Part shown: piece after piece, positions 62,708 through 64,000 of the stretch
Position numbering within the stretch: position 1 is the first letter of the stretch
Layout: each line of letters opens with the position of its first letter
Assembly (NCBI GenBank): GCA_949752795.1
Contig: OX457061.1
Location: 125,808,530-125,872,529 of the forward strand
DNA from: Hyperoodon ampullatus
Lineage: Eukaryota > Chordata > Mammalia > Artiodactyla > Ziphiidae
DNA: 64,000 bases
Reading direction: 5' to 3'
Made by a program: the position numbers and the translations under genes
Notes under the pieces: model-generated
The model's database searches: none
The model's input: the letters and a program-made list of their open reading frames with translations, nothing else
What the model was told of the DNA's origin: nothing

Positions 62708-63002
62708 ATTTTTTTTCTCCTATTTACCTTCCGTATCTCTTAAGACATTGTGTGTTTTGCTTATATGATCTTGTGTTTTTTCTAGAATCTTTATTTTTCA
62801 GATTTTTTCCTTCTTTTCTAATCTTTCCTGAGCTCTATCAACTGCCTCATTTCAGATTCTTTTCTCACTGTAATTGTATTATATTGTAATTTATATTTTT
62901 ATGTTGTTCTCTTATATCTTCTATGATGTTCCTAGTTTTTCTATTTGACCTTTAAGTAGTAGATTATAATTTTAATTTGTTTCATGGATTTTTATTATCT
63001 CT

Positions 63003-63170
63003 GGCCCACAGAGGACACTTGGTGTTGTCTGGAGACTTTTTGGTTGTCACTGATAAGGTTACTACAGGTATCTAGTGGGGAGAGGCCACAAAGAGTGCAT
63101 ATTGTAAGAAGTGTTCTCCCAAAACAAAGAATTATCTGACTCAATAGTGCCAAAGTTGGGAAACACATCT
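63003..63170 (+). mobile_element. MER5A-like hAT-Charlie fragment
   Basis: 'gaggacacttggtgttgtct', 'ggagactttttggttgtcac', 'tctagtggggagaggccac', 'caaagaattatctgactcaa', 'tagtgccaaagttgggaaac' follow the MER5A order. Confidence 0.75.
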
Positions 63171-63193
63171 ATGAGGACATTATTCTACTTCTT

Positions 63194-63384
63194 TTTTTTT
63201 TTTTAATTAATTAATTTGGTTGCACAGGCTCTTAGTTGCTGCAGGCCGGCTCCTTAGTTGTGGCTCCAGGGCTCCTTAGTTGCGACATGCGTGTGGGATC
63301 TAGTTCCCTGACCAGGGATCGAACCCCGGCCCCCTGCATTGGGAGCACAGAGTCTTATCCACTGTGCCACCAGAGAAGTCCCCC
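63194..63384 (-). mobile_element. tRNA-derived SINE of a second, older type
   Basis: Reversed head 'ccaccagagaagtcc' with 'ggatcgaaccccggccccct' and 'gcattgggagcacagagtct'. The body differs from CHR. Perfect duplication 'tattctacttctt' at 63181-63193 and 63385-63397. Confidence 0.85.
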
Positions 63385-63397
63385 TATTCTACTTCTT

Positions 63398-64000
63398 ATT
63401 CTTTTTTTTTTCCTGACAGTCACTTTGTATAGAATTTAACAATTATCCTTTTATGTTACTTATTTTCATGTGAAATTAGATTTGCTAAAATTTTAGAAAG
63501 GAAGAGTGGGTAAAAATAGCTTTTCTGACTTCATAACTTGAGCTTCCTCTTCTGTTATTTTTATGACATGTTTAAAAACCATGGCCTCGTAGAGTCTGAG
63601 CTCTTCTGTCTTTGCTCCTTTCCCCCTCTTTTCTCTGTCCTTTGTTTCTGTTATCCCCGCACAGATCAATTTGGATTTTCTTTCCAGCGATTTCTCCTCA
63701 ATGTGGGGCTTTGATCTCCAAGGGAACTTCAGGTGGTTAGTTTCGAGAATTCTTAGGAGCAGACTGCCCCACACTTTTTGACTTCTCCATTGGTCCTTCC
63801 TTTTAAATGAAAATTGGAATGTGTAAAAACACCTCCTGCTTTGGCTGCTCTCCTTAAATTGGCCCATCGTGCTTGCCTGTGAATACTTGCTGGCTTTTTG
63901 GGGTTCTGATCTGCGGTCTATCGGGTGCCCCATTGTTTCCCTCTGCTTTCTTTTGCACAGATGCTATTGCCACCTGAGTCTGGAGCTGACTGTGATTTGT
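63398..64000. other. NEK1 intron, end of window
   Basis: A 146-codon minus-strand open frame (63493-63933) has no features I recognise; part of it may be old repeat. Nothing else is seen. Confidence 0.4.

Overview
The window is 64 kb of mammalian nuclear DNA from the middle of one gene, and every coding exon I can identify is on the + strand. The gene is NEK1 (NIMA-related kinase 1). Seven consecutive internal exons lie between 23,205 and 57,484. They encode the basic coiled-coil stretch downstream of the kinase domain and the first part of the C-terminal region. The kinase domain, the earlier exons and the C-terminal exons are outside the window. The spliced phases agree across all seven exons, which supports the assignment independently of similarity.

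The host is most likely a cetacean. The window carries many tRNA-derived SINEs of the CHR type (the 'gggcttccctggtggcgcag' head, about 210 bp, A-tail), long L1s of the cetartiodactyl type, and no BovB or Bov-tA typical of ruminants. This is inference from repeat content, not proof.

Layout: 1-3.3 kb, mosaic of ancient antisense L1 fragments with a CHR SINE. 3.3-7.2 kb, plain intron with a CHR SINE and MIRs. 7.2-14.9 kb, a full-length but decayed sense L1 (L1-B) that split an older MER20 hAT element and was itself hit by a CHR SINE. 15-17 kb, hAT, MLT1 LTR and Tigger/MER2 remnants. 17-21.7 kb, old sense L1M with a CHR SINE. 21.7-24.5 kb, three NEK1 exons. 25.6-32.8 kb, a full-length antisense L1 (L1-D) with both ORFs open and a perfect 14-bp target site duplication. 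33.8-38.8 kb, an older 5'-truncated antisense L1 (L1-E). 38.8-45.7 kb, mostly unannotated intron with a G-rich tract and a pair of unclassified repeats. 45.7-47.8 kb, old antisense L1 (L1-F1). 48.6-51.0 kb, three NEK1 exons. 52-55 kb, old L1 5' pieces. 57.3 kb, the seventh exon. 60.0-62.3 kb, a second copy of the same old L1 type (L1-F2). The end holds more SINE and hAT remnants.

No new multi-gene system is visible. The items most worth following are: the open L1-D, whose ORF2 has lost its ancestral stop and gained about 35 residues; a GC-AG intron in NEK1; similar L1-F copies in direct orientation bracketing four NEK1 exons; and an unclassified repeat pair at 40.1 and 42.3 kb.
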